A DNA stretch of 42,500 nucleotides. Source: Mesostigma viride (Eukaryota > Streptophyta > Mesostigmatophyceae > Mesostigmatales > Mesostigmataceae). This document shows, in pieces, positions 19,025 to 29,346 of this stretch (the stretch's first letter is position 1; every line of letters begins with the position of its first letter). The DNA lies in assembly GCA_009746045.1 (NCBI GenBank), contig RPFO01000027.1:22501-65000 (forward strand). The letters are read 5' to 3'. A program made the position numbers and the translations under genes. The notes beneath the pieces were generated by a model. That model was not told the origin of the DNA and did no database searches. It was given only the letters and a program-made list of their open reading frames with translations.

Positions 19025-19395
19025 TCATGGTGTATTAATTAATTAATTAATTAGACTCGTGCTCCCGTTGGGGAGTCACGGAGCATTAACCCCTATGGAT
19101 GGATGGATGGGTGCAAACAGTCCTACCGGGCTAATCTATCTACCTCGGCTACATACTACATCTATCTAACAACATTCTAACTACAACATCTATCTAGGCA
19201 GCCGCACGCTGCCCTAGGGGGGCTATCTGGCGTGCCTCCCACGAGATTGCACACGCGGGCGCTTCCCCACTGGGGGGGGCTCGTTGTCCTCTATGACCTG
19301 GGCCCACTTGGCCTTGTCCATCATCTTCTTCCAAATCACGGAGAGGCCTAGGCCCCCCATGTCATCTACTAGCTGTTCTTTGAAGGTCGTGGTGT
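19025..19395 (-). mobile_element. 5'-truncated non-LTR retrotransposon copy (family E)
   Basis: Read on the minus strand: end of the ORF2 protein (EQL..DMGGLGLSVIWKKM, KAKWAQVIEDNE, PPVGKRP), then a ~200-bp 3' UTR with GCAGCGTGCGGCTGCCTAGA, the (CATC)3 microsatellite, the hairpin GTGACTCCCCAACGGGAGCA and a TTAATTAA tail ending at about 19032. It matches the 3' end of the copy at 28250-28610. Confidence 0.85.
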
Positions 19396-20128
19396 ATAAT
19401 CATGTGTTGTTAGCATCTTGCCACCATTTGCAAGCATGCATTCCAGCGTCATCTTTGCCTGTATGTAAACTCATGGATCACTCAACCTATCCAAGCCTTG
19501 CATTACACGTGCCTCTTTCTTTCAGTATTGCACGCGTTATGGAATGAAAACCCAGCACCTCCGTTCCCACGAGGCATGTGCTCAACACGTTGTGAGAGTG
19601 GATGATGCTTTGGCTATGGCTGCCTGATTCAGTCATATAAGGTCATCCAGTCATGATGTTTGATGCATGTTTGATGCTGTATAACTTATACAACACCTAT
19701 TTTCAACGTTTCGACCCTCCAAGCTCACTATGGCCCCGTCGTTGCGTCATGTTGTGAAGGGCTCTCATTTTTCCCACTGCGTTGTACTGCGTTGTAATTG
19801 TGATGCTAATGAAAAATAGCTCCAGTGGCCCAATGGGCCTGAGTTTTGTTTCATGCACAGAGCCTGCATATGTTGCCCATAGCTCGTGCAAGAAGCCAGA
19901 TTTTTTTCATGAACCATTTGTGAATAAGCACATGACTTGTGACCTAGGGTCAAGAAATTGCGGTCATGGTCAGACCCAACTGTATTCAAACCAGTGTATC
20001 TCTCTAATGAATTAGCAATTCGTAGGTCTGAGCAGCTCAAAAAATCCTTTGATTTATGGGCTTTCAGGAAAGTATATACATGACCATGAAAAAAAAATCC
20101 TTAGGTGCTATGCGTGTTCTTAAAAAAG
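19396..20128. other. Unassigned non-coding sequence
   Basis: No repeat, RNA gene or coding region I can support, except the third palindrome copy (ACAACGCGATATATCGCGTT) just beyond its right edge at 20130-20153. Confidence 0.5.
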
Positions 20129-20154
20129 CTTACAACGCGATATATCGCGTTCTA

Positions 20155-20440
20155 ATTAAAAAAACACGGGCTAAGCTATCTACAAAACAGTCCTACAATA
20201 GATCTATGGTGCCCGCGACCCTAGGGGTCTTGTCTAGCATGCCGTCCACGTGTGCAAACACGCTCCTTCCCCACTGCCGGGGGGGGTTGTTGTCCTCTAT
20301 ACATGACCTGGGCCCACTTTGCCTTGTCCATCATCTTTTTCCAAATTACCGAGAGGCCTAGGCCCCCCATGTCCTTTACGAGCTGTTCTTTGAAGGTGCG
20401 GGCCTTCAAAGCGTCTGTTATAGTTGCGCACACTAATTAA
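20155..20440 (-). mobile_element. 5'-truncated retrotransposon copy (family E)
   Basis: The minus strand encodes KARTFKEQLVKDMGGLGLSV and IWKKMMDKAKWAQV, then PPPAVGKE and a 3' UTR resembling 28400-28500. It ends in a CCCGTG plus T-rich segment beside the 20130 palindrome and lacks the usual hairpin and tail, so its 3' end is replaced or rearranged. Confidence 0.75.
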
Positions 20441-20505
20441 TTAATTTAATAATAGACACGTGACTGCGTCACGTGAGCATAAGTCCTCAGTGGGCGGGGA
20501 ACATG
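20434..20505 (-). mobile_element. Retroelement 3' end, family C
   Basis: TTAATTAATTTAATAATAG tail, perfect hairpin CACGTGACTGCGTCACGTG and AGCATAAGTCCTCAGTGGG, then GGGGAACATGGG. The same 3' end recurs at 28616-28700 (minus), 35010-35085 and 38375-38450 (plus). Confidence 0.8.
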
Positions 20506-21790
20506 GGTGTCGCGTGCCGGTCCATTACGTTCTTAATTACGCGCGGGTAAACTATTGTGACGTGACTTTTACGTCCGTGGAACCTATGCGGTTTACTTTA
20601 CCGCTTTGTCTTGGCGCCGCGCCGCGGAATCACGCGTCCACTGAATCGTCGGCGGATCTTCTGAATTCGTCCAAGTGCGAGTGCGTTCGCATTTGCGGCA
20701 GTGGGCTAAGGGGGGATTTGGGCTACCGGTCGTCACCAGGGCAGTCCAGGCGCTGGCGCGCGCCACTAAGGCAGGCCAGGCATGTTGGGCTGGCTGCCGG
20801 GCCAGTGATCACGTGCTCTGCCAGGACTACAACGAGGGGCACCAGACTTTGTGGAGAACGACCAGGGCTACACGTGAAACGTCGCGAACGGTCAGCACGC
20901 TTTGAGCAGCGGTGCCTGAGATGGCCGGCAATTTCGCCTGGTTAATTTCTGATTGCGGCAGCGCTTTTTAGTGTTGCAAAATATCTACAAGTTGTTTAGC
21001 TTGTGCTTGGACAGATTTGTTCATGAGATTTGGTTTGTGTCAGGCAAGCACCTGATCTAACGTTAAAAAGCGCATGCTAGATTTGCGGCACCTTGTTCAG
21101 CGTATTTTGGTCGTCACTGGCTGATGTCATGTTGGAAAGGTTAGCTTGCGCAGGTTAAAAGGATGAACAGTCGGCCATTGCGGTCGTTGTTCGTTCAGTT
21201 TTCACTTCACAACGACGCAGTTGTCTTCATGTGATTAACTAGTAGAACAATCCGGCCGCAACCTCCGTGATGGTTGCGAGATTGTTTTCATGGGTCGAGG
21301 CGAGATAGGCATACAAGTTAAGCCTTTTTGGATTTGTCTCGAGGACAGTCGTCGCAGGGACTACCAGTATGGTAGATTCGCCTGGGCACTGTCGGTAGCT
21401 TAGGATGAGAGCGGTTGGCTGGGTGTTGGCATACATCCGGACAAGGCCAACTTCCGTATAAAGGAGAGCGGGTAGCGGATGTTCACGGTATTGGACATGC
21501 CGGACTTGTTTGCTCGAAGCTAGGCAGGCCAGGGGCTGGAATAAGCCAGTCTTTCTTGTTGATGAACATTGGTTTTGGCTAAAATGTATTCTCAATTTTA
21601 TTTGTGAAAAGGGAGGCCTACTTCAGAGCTTGGCTGACCTTGTTTGACTATGCTAGGGAGGCATAGAGCCATGTTATTTGGTTCCCTGAATTTATATTTG
21701 GTCTTTGCCCGCATGGTAATTGCAGTGGATATGCATTTAGACCGCGCATGGGGCCAAGGGGGGAGGCTTCTGCACGGTAGGCGACATGGG
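20506..21790. other. Unassigned sequence with possible degraded retroelement coding
   Basis: The plus frame at 20675-20905 reads LRQWAKGGFGLPVVTRAV..., faintly like the GLGLRS-type C-terminal region of some retroelement proteins, but it is too short and diverged to call. Nothing else is supported. Confidence 0.3.
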
Positions 21791-21794
21791 ATGG

Positions 21795-22142
21795 AATGCG
21801 GGAGTCACGTGCCGCCAACGCATGCATGGTACACAACCAGCCATAGCCTTAGCCTAGTCCTAGTACAGCCATGCTACGCCCTGGCTATGTTCAGATTACT
21901 TGCCCACGCTCCTTGCTATGATATGCTCACATGGGTCTTATTGCACCCACAGTTTGCCGGATCGTTAGCCTGTCCTTTTAGCTAGCCGCGCCCGATTGCA
22001 GCTGTGGCATGCCTTTGGCATGAAGGAGACTGGGGGTCTCTGCCCTTTCTCCTGTAGTGCACACACAGGGATTAAAAGCACTTCGGTGCTCCGTGACTCC
22101 CCAACGGGAGCACGAGTTTAATTAATTAATTAATTAATTAAT
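21795..22142 (+). mobile_element. Family B element 3' portion (copy B1)
   Basis: Matches 34675-35005 at high identity: GTCACGTGCCGCCAACGCA, ACACAACCAGCCATAGCC, CTTGCTATGATATGCTCACA, GGCATGAAGGAGACTGGGGG, then the hairpin TGACTCCCCAACGGGAGCAC and a TTAATTAA tail. It is 5'-truncated, with no ORF1 part. Confidence 0.9.
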
Positions 22143-22399
22143 TCGGGATGGTGTATTAAAGCTATCTAGGTCGTAGTTACAGGGGTGTGGGCACCGCGGC
22201 CCGAATCGCTACGAATGCCATACGCGGTCACACGCGGAGGCCCCACAGACTTGGGGGTGGTCTCCTTCATCATGCATTACTTGCCATCAATCCTTGCGTA
22301 CCATAAGCCTCCATATTACAGACAAACCAGGAGGCTGCCTGGGTGTGAGCCCGTCACGTCTAGTGTAGCACATGTCCATGCCGAGTCTATCACGAAAAG

Positions 22400-25300
22400 T
22401 CCACGGGTGGCGGCCCTGCCGCGCGCCACCGGGGGCACGCCAGGTGAGGACATATCGCCCAGGCTGGGCGGGCTTGGTGCCAGCTAGTCTATCTGATGTG
22501 TCTACGTACCTGATCTGTGTGGGCCAGGTGCCCGGCTAGGCCCAGGCGCCTGTGCCTATTAATGTGGGAAACATAGGGCAAATCAGCGTACAAATCCTCA
22601 TTACTAATGTGCAAACCAAAGGGGATGTTAAGGGCCTTGCGCAGCATCTTGGTGACGGCGCCGTCGAGTCGTTGCTCCAGCTCCTGCGTCAGTGTCCACG
22701 TCTTGGCGCCATAGGTCAGGATCGTCAGAATGACGACCTTGAAGAGGTCACGCTTGACGATCCGGGGCAGGGCGGGGTTGCTCCACCAGCGGCGGTGGTC
22801 ATGGAGTTGCGCCCACGCCATGCCGATCCGTGTCGTCAGGTCATCCTCGCAGTCGGAAAGCCAACTGCCGAGCAGCTTGAAGCGGCCTGAAGTAGCCGGG
22901 GTAGTTGACCTCGGTGTCGTCTAAGAGGCGGAGTGTGCCGGGGGGGGCCTGCCATGCCGAGGGCCAGGGCCTCCGTTTTGAGGCTGATTTCTATACCAAC
23001 GAGCCTCGAGCGCCGGGCAGTCCAGCCAAAGTTGGGCAGACTCCGGCTTCTCGATGAGCGTGATGTCGTCGGCATAAATGAGGTCAGCTAGTAAATTCTG
23101 CTTGTTAGTCGGCCCCCCTTCCCAAGCTCGTTCGTGATCGCTAGGCCAGGGGCACGGCCTGCAATGCTAGCAAAGCGAGCACGTGCCTGGCGCATAACAT
23201 AATCCACTACAATAATAAACAGGTACGGCGACAGGACGCAACCCTGCCAGACGCCGGTCTGCAGTGGGCATGGCGGGGTAATGCCGTGTTGAGTGCGCAC
23301 CGAAGTGGTCGACCCCTCATACAGCGTGCGGATGACGGTAATCAGGGGAGTGGGGACGCGAGCGCGAGCAAGTACAGCCCATAGAGCGTCCCAGAGGACA
23401 GAATCAAAAGCCTTGATGAAGTCGACGAAGATCAGGATGGCGGGAAACTCACCAGGTTGCAGGAGAGCGATTTCCTCGAAGAGGCGACGCGCGACGAAGA
23501 TGGCCATGACGGTGTTGCGCCCAGGACGGAAGCCCATTTGACTTTCCCCAAGGTGACAGTCGAGAGCACGAAGGCGGTTGAGGATCATGCGCATGAACAA
23601 CTTAAGTGCGGCGCTCTGGATGCAGACTCCTCTGTAGTTGGCGGGGTCGTCAGGGGAACCTTTGTTTTTGTACATCATAATACGGTAGCTGTGCTGCCAC
23701 TCAGGAATCGGCGGCGCGTCGGCAAGCAGGATCCGGTTGCAGACGTCAAGCAGGAACCCCGTGAGCGCCGTCAGCTTAAGTTAATCACCGGGGCGGGGAG
23801 CTGGTCAGGTCCAACGGCGGCCGCCGTAGAAGCGGAGTTGCTTGGCGGCGGTGCTCAGCTCGAGCTCGGTGAACGGCGGTAGCTCGTTGGGGTCGGCCAG
23901 GGGTTCCGTCAGGGCTGGGTATGTGTAGTCCTGCTCAGCGGCGGGCGGCGTGGGCGGCGCAGGGACGTCCGCAGGCGTGACTGCCTGGCGCGGGGCCGCC
24001 AGAGGGCCAAGCGGCGGAGGCGGCGGGGGGGCGCCGAGCAGCCGGGACTGGGAGGAATACCACTGGTCGAGCGGCTGCTGCGGAGAGCCGGCAGAGAGCG
24101 TCCGCGGCGCCGGCTGCGCGCCGCCGGCGGGCCGTTGCATGGGCGTGACGCAGGCGGGTCCAGGCGTACTTGCCGTGCTGGTCCTTGAGGTGAGCGAAGT
24201 ACTCGTGATGGAGGTCCTCCTGCTCCTTGGTCGCCTGCCGGATGGCCGAGTGGTAATCGGCTTTGAGGCGGGCGTATCGGGCGGGGTCGCGGTTGTCGCG
24301 CAGGGCTTGCCAGGCCGTGGATGGCGGCGGGCAGCCGGTGCAGGCTGGTGAAGCGGGGCGGGCGGCGGGGGGGCAGCAGGGCCCCGGCCGCGGGCAGCTT
24401 GCCAGCGAGGTGCCGAAGGGCCGATGCCGGGCCGGCAGCGAACAGCTGGGCGTGGCTGGCCGGGATGTCCAGCGCGTCGACGAACGCCTCTGCGGCGCGC
24501 TTGTGGGCGCGTTTTTCAGGGAAGTCCTCCAGAGCGTCGTCAGATTTCTCGAGCAACTGAAGTGTGCGCAAATCAGGTGGTGCCACGTGCTTACGAAAGG
24601 GCGAGGGGAATCGCAGGCGGATGCGGGCGGTGACGATGCGATGATCGGAGCGCACCAGGGGGATCACATGCGAGCGAGCAGCTAGTACAGATCCTTGATG
24701 ACGCTTGCGCATTACAACATAGTCAATGCAGCGTTCAGTGCCAGTTGGCGAGGTGTGTGTGACCAAAGCATCTGGACTATGTGGAAAGCGGGTGTTGGCA
24801 GTGACCAAATCGCATGTCGTAAGCAAATCAGCAAAAAGTTCAGTAGTGTTGGCATTGGAGACCGTACCGTTGGGGGCGTGCTGACATCCGCCAGTACCCG
24901 GTGGTAGCGTGGCGTTGGCGTCCAGCAGCAGAGCGAGGTAGTTGCGACCAGGGATGCCGTTCGCCAGGTTCTCCAGCGCTGCAAAGAAGTCCTTGCGGTC
25001 TTGTTCTGGGTGGCCGGAGTGGGGTGCGTAACCAACGCCCACCGTCAGGGCGTAGGTCGAGTGGCCCTCCATCGAATGAAAAGTGGCCACGAGGAGCCGA
25101 GCGTTGACCAGCTGGGGTTCGCCCATGTGGTACGGCGGCGAGCGGGGAGCAGAGGAGACCGACGCCCCCGTTCCCGGTGCCGTGCCGTCGCCGCCTCCGT
25201 AGTAGAACCGCCAGCCGTCGATGTCGTCAGCAGCAAGGGCAGTTGATCCGCGGGCCGATGCAGTGCGCCTGTGTTCTTGGATTCCCAGGATGGCGATATT

Positions 25301-25825
25301 ATTGTCGATGCAGAAACCAATAAGATTGGAGACTCGATGGCACTGACAGTCGTCACTGCGCAGGCAGTGACAGCGGTCAGCGTCGGGCTGGAGCGTGCGG
25401 GCGTTGAAGGTGGCGATGACCAAGGGCGCGCGTTGACCGAAAAGGGGGGTGCAGGCGGGGGTGGGGGCGGAGATGGAGCAGGGTGGTGATGGGTGTGGGG
25501 GTGGAGGTGGTGGGGTAGGGGGGGCGGGTTGGGGACTTATGCTTTCAATCACCGTTTCGATTCTTCCTGCCAACGCGTCGAGGCGACGCCGACGGTTGGC
25601 TCGGGTGGCCAGGTAGAATGAGTCTGCATCTGCACGCATAAGAAATGCGTGCAGTCTGAGGAGGTTTCGGAGGCGGCCGCGCGAGGCGGGGCGAACCTGG
25701 CTCACTGCCGACCCGTTGCTCTCTCTCCGACAGCCCGAGGGCTGCGAAGGCAAAGGGGCGGGAAGGGGAGTTAGGCAGATCCCACTGCTAGAGCCGCGGA
25801 GCCGCGGGGCCGCAAGCGTCGTCAT
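22400..25825 (-). pseudogene. ORF2 remnant: endonuclease + reverse transcriptase
   Basis: From an ATG at 25825. The endonuclease motifs are all present: IATFNARTL, ILGIQEHRR, LALLLDANATLP, ERCIDYVVMRKR and SDHRIVTARI. After about 24310 the frame shifts into ARYARLKADYHSAIRQATKE, and again around 24140. RT blocks: NYRGVCIQSAALKL, QMGFRPGRNTVMAI, FVDFIKAFDSV, TGVWQGCVLSPYLF, and the catalytic YADD (ADLIYADDITLIE, 23045-23090), which lies in a different frame from the preceding blocks. The C-terminal part is at 22821-22489 (RIGMAWAQLHDHRRWW, LTYGAKTWTL). At least five frame changes; the catalytic residues remain legible, so decay is fairly recent. Confidence 0.88.
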
Positions 25826-26608
25826 TGATAGGAGAGAAGGGTTCGCAGCGCGGGCTCCGGCTCACATGGAAAGCGAACGAATTTATTAGGGGGACGGCCA
25901 AGCCTGGCAGCCATACCTGAGCTGAAGTTGCCCCCGGGCGGATCCCCACACGTGCTGGGGAGCAGGGGACCGTCGATGCCGGTGGAAATGACGGTGACGG
26001 CGGGGGCCGAGCAGGGGGCTGGGGCGCTGGCACGGCGGTATCCATGGGCCGGGTCGCCGTCATTGGAGAAAGGTCCTGGCCGTTAATGCGGACGATGAAG
26101 ACGCCATTAAAGGGGCGGGCATAGATGCTGCACCGTAGTTGCGGGTTAATTGGCCTGCTTGGCGAGCCTGGTGTGACCTCCGGCCGGTTCAGGGCGGCAG
26201 CCCGGGCCTCAAGCTGCTCCGGCGGGGTATAGTAATCATCCATGCTCAGTTGGGTATCGTGGAGGTTCCGGCGGGCCTTCTGCACCTGCAGTTTGTCCTC
26301 CTTGCGGTGGAGTTTGTCCTCCTTGCGGGGGCCACCAAGACGGGGGCGGTGGGGCCGCCGAGCCGGCGTGCCGGCCGTTTTAATGACGACGCTTTGGGCC
26401 ACGCCGAGCTTCCCCAGGAAGGGGTCGCCCCGGAGGTCAGTAGCCGGTGCCCAGGCGTGCATCGTTGACGTTCGAGGGGACCGGCGCCACGCACCACAAT
26501 ACTGCATGAGCGAATGGGTTCGTGCATGGCATCCCGTGTGCTGGCCTTGACGGCTGTTTTGATTTCGTTGATGAGCTCCGTAGGGTTCTGAAGCGAAGTT
26601 GCCCACAT
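25788..26608 (-). pseudogene. ORF1 remnant of element E1
   Basis: The N-terminal frame begins MWATSLQNPTELINEIKTAV (26608). Coding then passes to another frame near 26475, reading DPFLGKLGVAQSVVIKTAG and later QKARRNLHDTQLSMDDYYTP, until the stop at 25788. The segment ARRNLHDTQLSMDDYYTP is the same kind of motif as KRLHNLTWTLDDDLTPA in family B ORF1, typical of the C-terminal part of non-LTR ORF1 proteins. A local 21-bp duplication gives KEDKLHR-KEDKLQV. It overlaps the ORF2 start (25825) by 38 nt in a different frame, possibly the ancestral coupling of the two ORFs. Confidence 0.7.
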
Positions 26609-26611
26609 ACC

Positions 26612-27380
26612 AGCAATTAATTAACTCATTCATTAAACTCGTGCTCCCGTTGGGGAGTCACGGAGCACCGGAGTGCCCACCGGAGCACCGGAGTGCCGGC
26701 ACAACAGGAAGAAGGGCAGAGACCCCCTTTCTCCTTCATGCCAGAGGCGGCATGCCACAGCAGCAATCGGACAAGATAGACGATCCGGCAAGTTCTGTGG
26801 GTGCAATAAGACCCATGTGAGCATATCATAACAAGGAGCGTGGGCAAGTAATCTGATCACAGCCAGGACGTGAGTAGCATGGCTGTACAATGGCTAAGCT
26901 AATAAGGCTATGGCTGGTTGTGTACCGTACGTGCGTTAGCGGTGCACGTGACTAGCCGTATGGCGGTGGCACAGCTAGGCAAACATTCTAGGCATGGCTG
27001 CCATGGCGGCAGTGACTACCAATGATCGATTACAAGCTAGGGTTATTCTAGCCCGCAGGGGGCGTCCACATCTTGTGGTTGATCGTCAGGTCCCCGCCCC
27101 TCCAGTACACCTTGGGCTTCTGGGGGTCCTGCTTGTGGCGGAGGTATTCCGGCCACAGGTCGCGTCGCTGCTGCTGCTGCATGCATGAGCGGGGGTCAGG
27201 TCGTCGTCCAGCGTCCAGGTGAGGTTGTGCAACCTCTTGCGACGAGAGAGGAACCGATGCTTGTCCTCAGGGGAGAGGAAGGTGAGCAGGACTGGTGAGG
27301 GAGCCGCCTTGTCCCGTGAGTGGGGAAGGCGGTGGCACCCACGCAGTTCTACCTCACCATACCAGCACGCCCCCATGCCC
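26612..27380 (-). mobile_element. Family B element with ORF1 end (copy B3)
   Basis: Reading leftward: ORF1 C-terminal coding (27376-27050; VLLTFLSPEDKHRFLSRRKR, LHNLTWTLDDDLTPA, then another frame with WPEYLRH and KVYWRGGDL), a ~380-bp 3' UTR, the hairpin CCCCAACGGGAGCACGAG at 26637-26665 and a TTAATTAA tail at 26612-26625. Its tail abuts the 5' end of E1. A CGGAGTGCC/GGAGCACC segment is duplicated beside the hairpin (26665-26700). Confidence 0.85.
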
Positions 27381-27386
27381 TTTACA

Positions 27387-28412
27387 GAAGGGTGTGTGGC
27401 AGGGCTGCGTGCTGTCGCCCTACCTGTTCATTATTGTTGTCGAATACGTAATCAGTGATTCAGGCGCGCAAGCGATTTGCCCGCATCGTGGGCAGGGAAC
27501 CAGGAGTGCAGGTTGCTAACAAATTCTGGCATGGCGGTGCGGACACGGAGATTCGGCTAGCAGACATCATTTACGCAGACGACACCACCCTCTTCGAGGA
27601 CACTGAGCACGTGCAGACATGGCTTGACTGCCTGGCTCTCGAGGCCCGTGCAGTGGGGCTTGAGGTCAGCAAGAAGACAGAGGCCCTGGCGGTTGGGCTC
27701 ACCAACTCAGCGCCGCCCCTCTATCTCCTAGACGGCTCTCGAGTCCTGTATCGGGACCGCGTTAAGCTGCTGGGCAGCCTGCTCCCCAGCTGCGATGTTG
27801 ATGTGGACCATCGCATCTCCCTCGCCTGGCACGCTTTACGTCAGTACCGGGCCCTGTGGCGCAAGCCCCTGGGCAAGATCGAGAAACAGGACCTGTTCAA
27901 GGTCCTCGTCCTTCCTGTTCTCACGTATGGCGCCGAGACGTGGACCCTCACCGCCGACCTGGCCCGCAAGCTGGATGGCGCGGTCACCAGCATGCTGCGT
28001 TCCATTTTCAGAGTAGGATATGCTGCTCATGTCCGCAATGAGGACCTGTACCAGGGCATGCCCTATATCACCAGCACCATTAAGCAACGCCGCCTGCAGC
28101 TTGTAGGGCACCTAGCTCGCACCAATCAGGTAGACACCTCACGTGGCCCCCCCGCAGGACTGCGACCAGCCCAGCCTGGCCGGCACCTCCTGACGTGGGC
28201 TGGGCCTAGTGATGTTAGACGCCGCAAGGCCCGCACCTTCAAGGAACAGTTAGTAGAGGACATGGGGCCCCCATGCCCGGGGCCTCGGCCTCTCCGTGAT
28301 TTGGAAGAAGATGATGGACAAGGCCAAGTGGGCCCAGGTCATAGAGGACAATGAGCCCCCCCCAGTGGGGAAGCGCCCGCGTGTGCAATCCCGCGGGAGA
28401 CACGCCAGATAG
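27387..28412 (+). pseudogene. Reverse transcriptase C-terminal half (E2)
   Basis: Lacks the endonuclease and the N-terminal RT blocks. A small insertion near 27455 (AATCAGTGATTC) and the frame change near 28265 break it. The longest open part (27455-28354) is intact through YADD and the thumb-like region, so it would translate only as a fragment. About 60% similar by eye to the equivalent part of E1, so the two are different subfamilies. Confidence 0.85.
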
Positions 28413-28612
28413 TTCCCCCTCGGGCAGCGTGCGGCTGCCTAGATAGATGTTGTAGTTAGAATGCTGTTAGATAGATGTATAGTATGTAGCCAATGTAGAT
28501 AGATTAGACCGGTAGGAATGTTTGCACCCATCCATCCATCCATCGGGGTTAATGCTCCGTGACTCCCCAACGGGAGCACGAGTCTAATTAATTAATAAAT
28601 TAATACCAGCAA
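27387..28612 (+). mobile_element. 5'-truncated retrotransposon copy (E2): RT half, 3' UTR, tail
   Basis: It starts abruptly inside the RT domain (KGVWQGCVLSPYLFIIVVEY), head to head with copy B3. It contains RLADIIYADDTTLFED, then LTYGAETWTL and the C-terminal ARTFKEQLVEDMG. A frame change near 28265 (a short GGGCCCCCATGCCC insertion compared with the copies at 19.4 and 20.4 kb) restores GLGLSVIWKKMMDKAKWAQV and the stop at 28410. A ~120-bp 3' UTR, CATC microsatellite, hairpin and TTAATTAATAAATTAAT tail follow. Confidence 0.9.
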
Positions 28613-28705
28613 TACCAGGCATTAATTAATTAATCAATAGACACGTGACTGCGTCACGGGAGCATAAGTCCTCAGTGGGAGGGGGACATGGGATGGAATG
28701 GATGA
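28612..28705 (-). mobile_element. Retroelement 3' end, family C, abutting E2's tail
   Basis: TTAATTAATTAATCAATAG tail, hairpin CACGTGACTGCGTCACGGG (one mismatch) and AGCATAAGTCCTCAGTGGG, then GGGGGACATGGGATGG. It lies tail to tail with E2, separated by ACCAGCAATACCAGGC, which resembles the 5' end of E1 (GCTGGTATGTGG, complement). Confidence 0.8.
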
Positions 28706-29346
28706 TGCTAGCTATCTAGTTCATGATGGCTAGGCATGTGCATTAATAAAGAGCAAAAGATGCTGCGGGCCGCGGCTAAGAGAAAGTAGTGTTCTATCAA
28801 GGAGACAACCAGCACAGGCCAGAAATCGGGAGAATCCGGACCATGGTAGCTCGAGCCTGCCGTTATCTTGTCCGCGTTTTTTGAGTCGTTCAGGATGATG
28901 AATATGAATGGAGATGGAAATGTGTAGCCTTGTGCATTGAAATTATGGTTGGCTTACGTACGTGTAGAGCGACTAGATGACCTAGACGGTGGGGCCGGAA
29001 ACAGCTTGCTTGATCAGGGCGTGTGTTTCGAGCCTAACTGGCCGGGAGTGTCTAGTGGAGCACCATTGCTGCAATCACTCTCCCACCAATGTTTACGAGG
29101 AAATACCCGCAAATGGAAAACCACTGAAAAGGTCTAGCTAGTCAGTCATAACGTTAGCCATGCCATGTTTCCAAACGTCCAAGAACGGCGCAAAGGCAAA
29201 AATCCAGAGGACAGCACTTTTAAATGTGCGGTGCGGCGGGAACCAAAAGCCCGCGTATGCCAGAAAACATCGTGTTGCTGAAAGTAGTGTTCACAGGTGC
29301 TCGTGTGCCCAAAATATTATGCTTGCTGCTAGCCGCTCCTCTCTGA
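28706..29346. other. Unassigned non-coding sequence
   Basis: No repeat or gene recognised. It lies downstream of the stop of the minus-strand MYND gene and may include its 3' UTR. Confidence 0.5.

Larger units (their letters stand above)
22142..26608 (-). mobile_element. Nearly full-length but dead EN-RT non-LTR retrotransposon (E1)
   Basis: Reads leftward: ORF1 remnant (26608-25788), ORF2 with an apurinic/apyrimidinic-type endonuclease (about 25440-24590), linker, reverse transcriptase (about 23880-23045) and C-terminal domain (to about 22400), a ~250-bp type-A 3' UTR (22395-22150) and a TTAATTAA tail at 22116-22142. The tail is shared with plus-strand copy B1, which ends in the same tract from the other side. 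The domain order, C-terminal LTYGAKTWTL/LRKALN region and microsatellite tail are most like RTE-type elements; the clade is inferred, not proven. Several frameshifts make it inactive. Confidence 0.88.

Noticed and set aside
20460-20945. A 161-codon plus-strand frame
   Set aside because: It begins inside a retroelement 3' end; only a faint retroelement-like motif in another frame, not enough to call a gene.
26612-28612. Twin-priming 5' inversion of a single retrotransposon (minus ORF1 part next to plus RT part)
   Set aside because: The minus-strand part has its own 3' UTR, hairpin and TTAA tail, so it is an independent insertion meeting E2 head to head.
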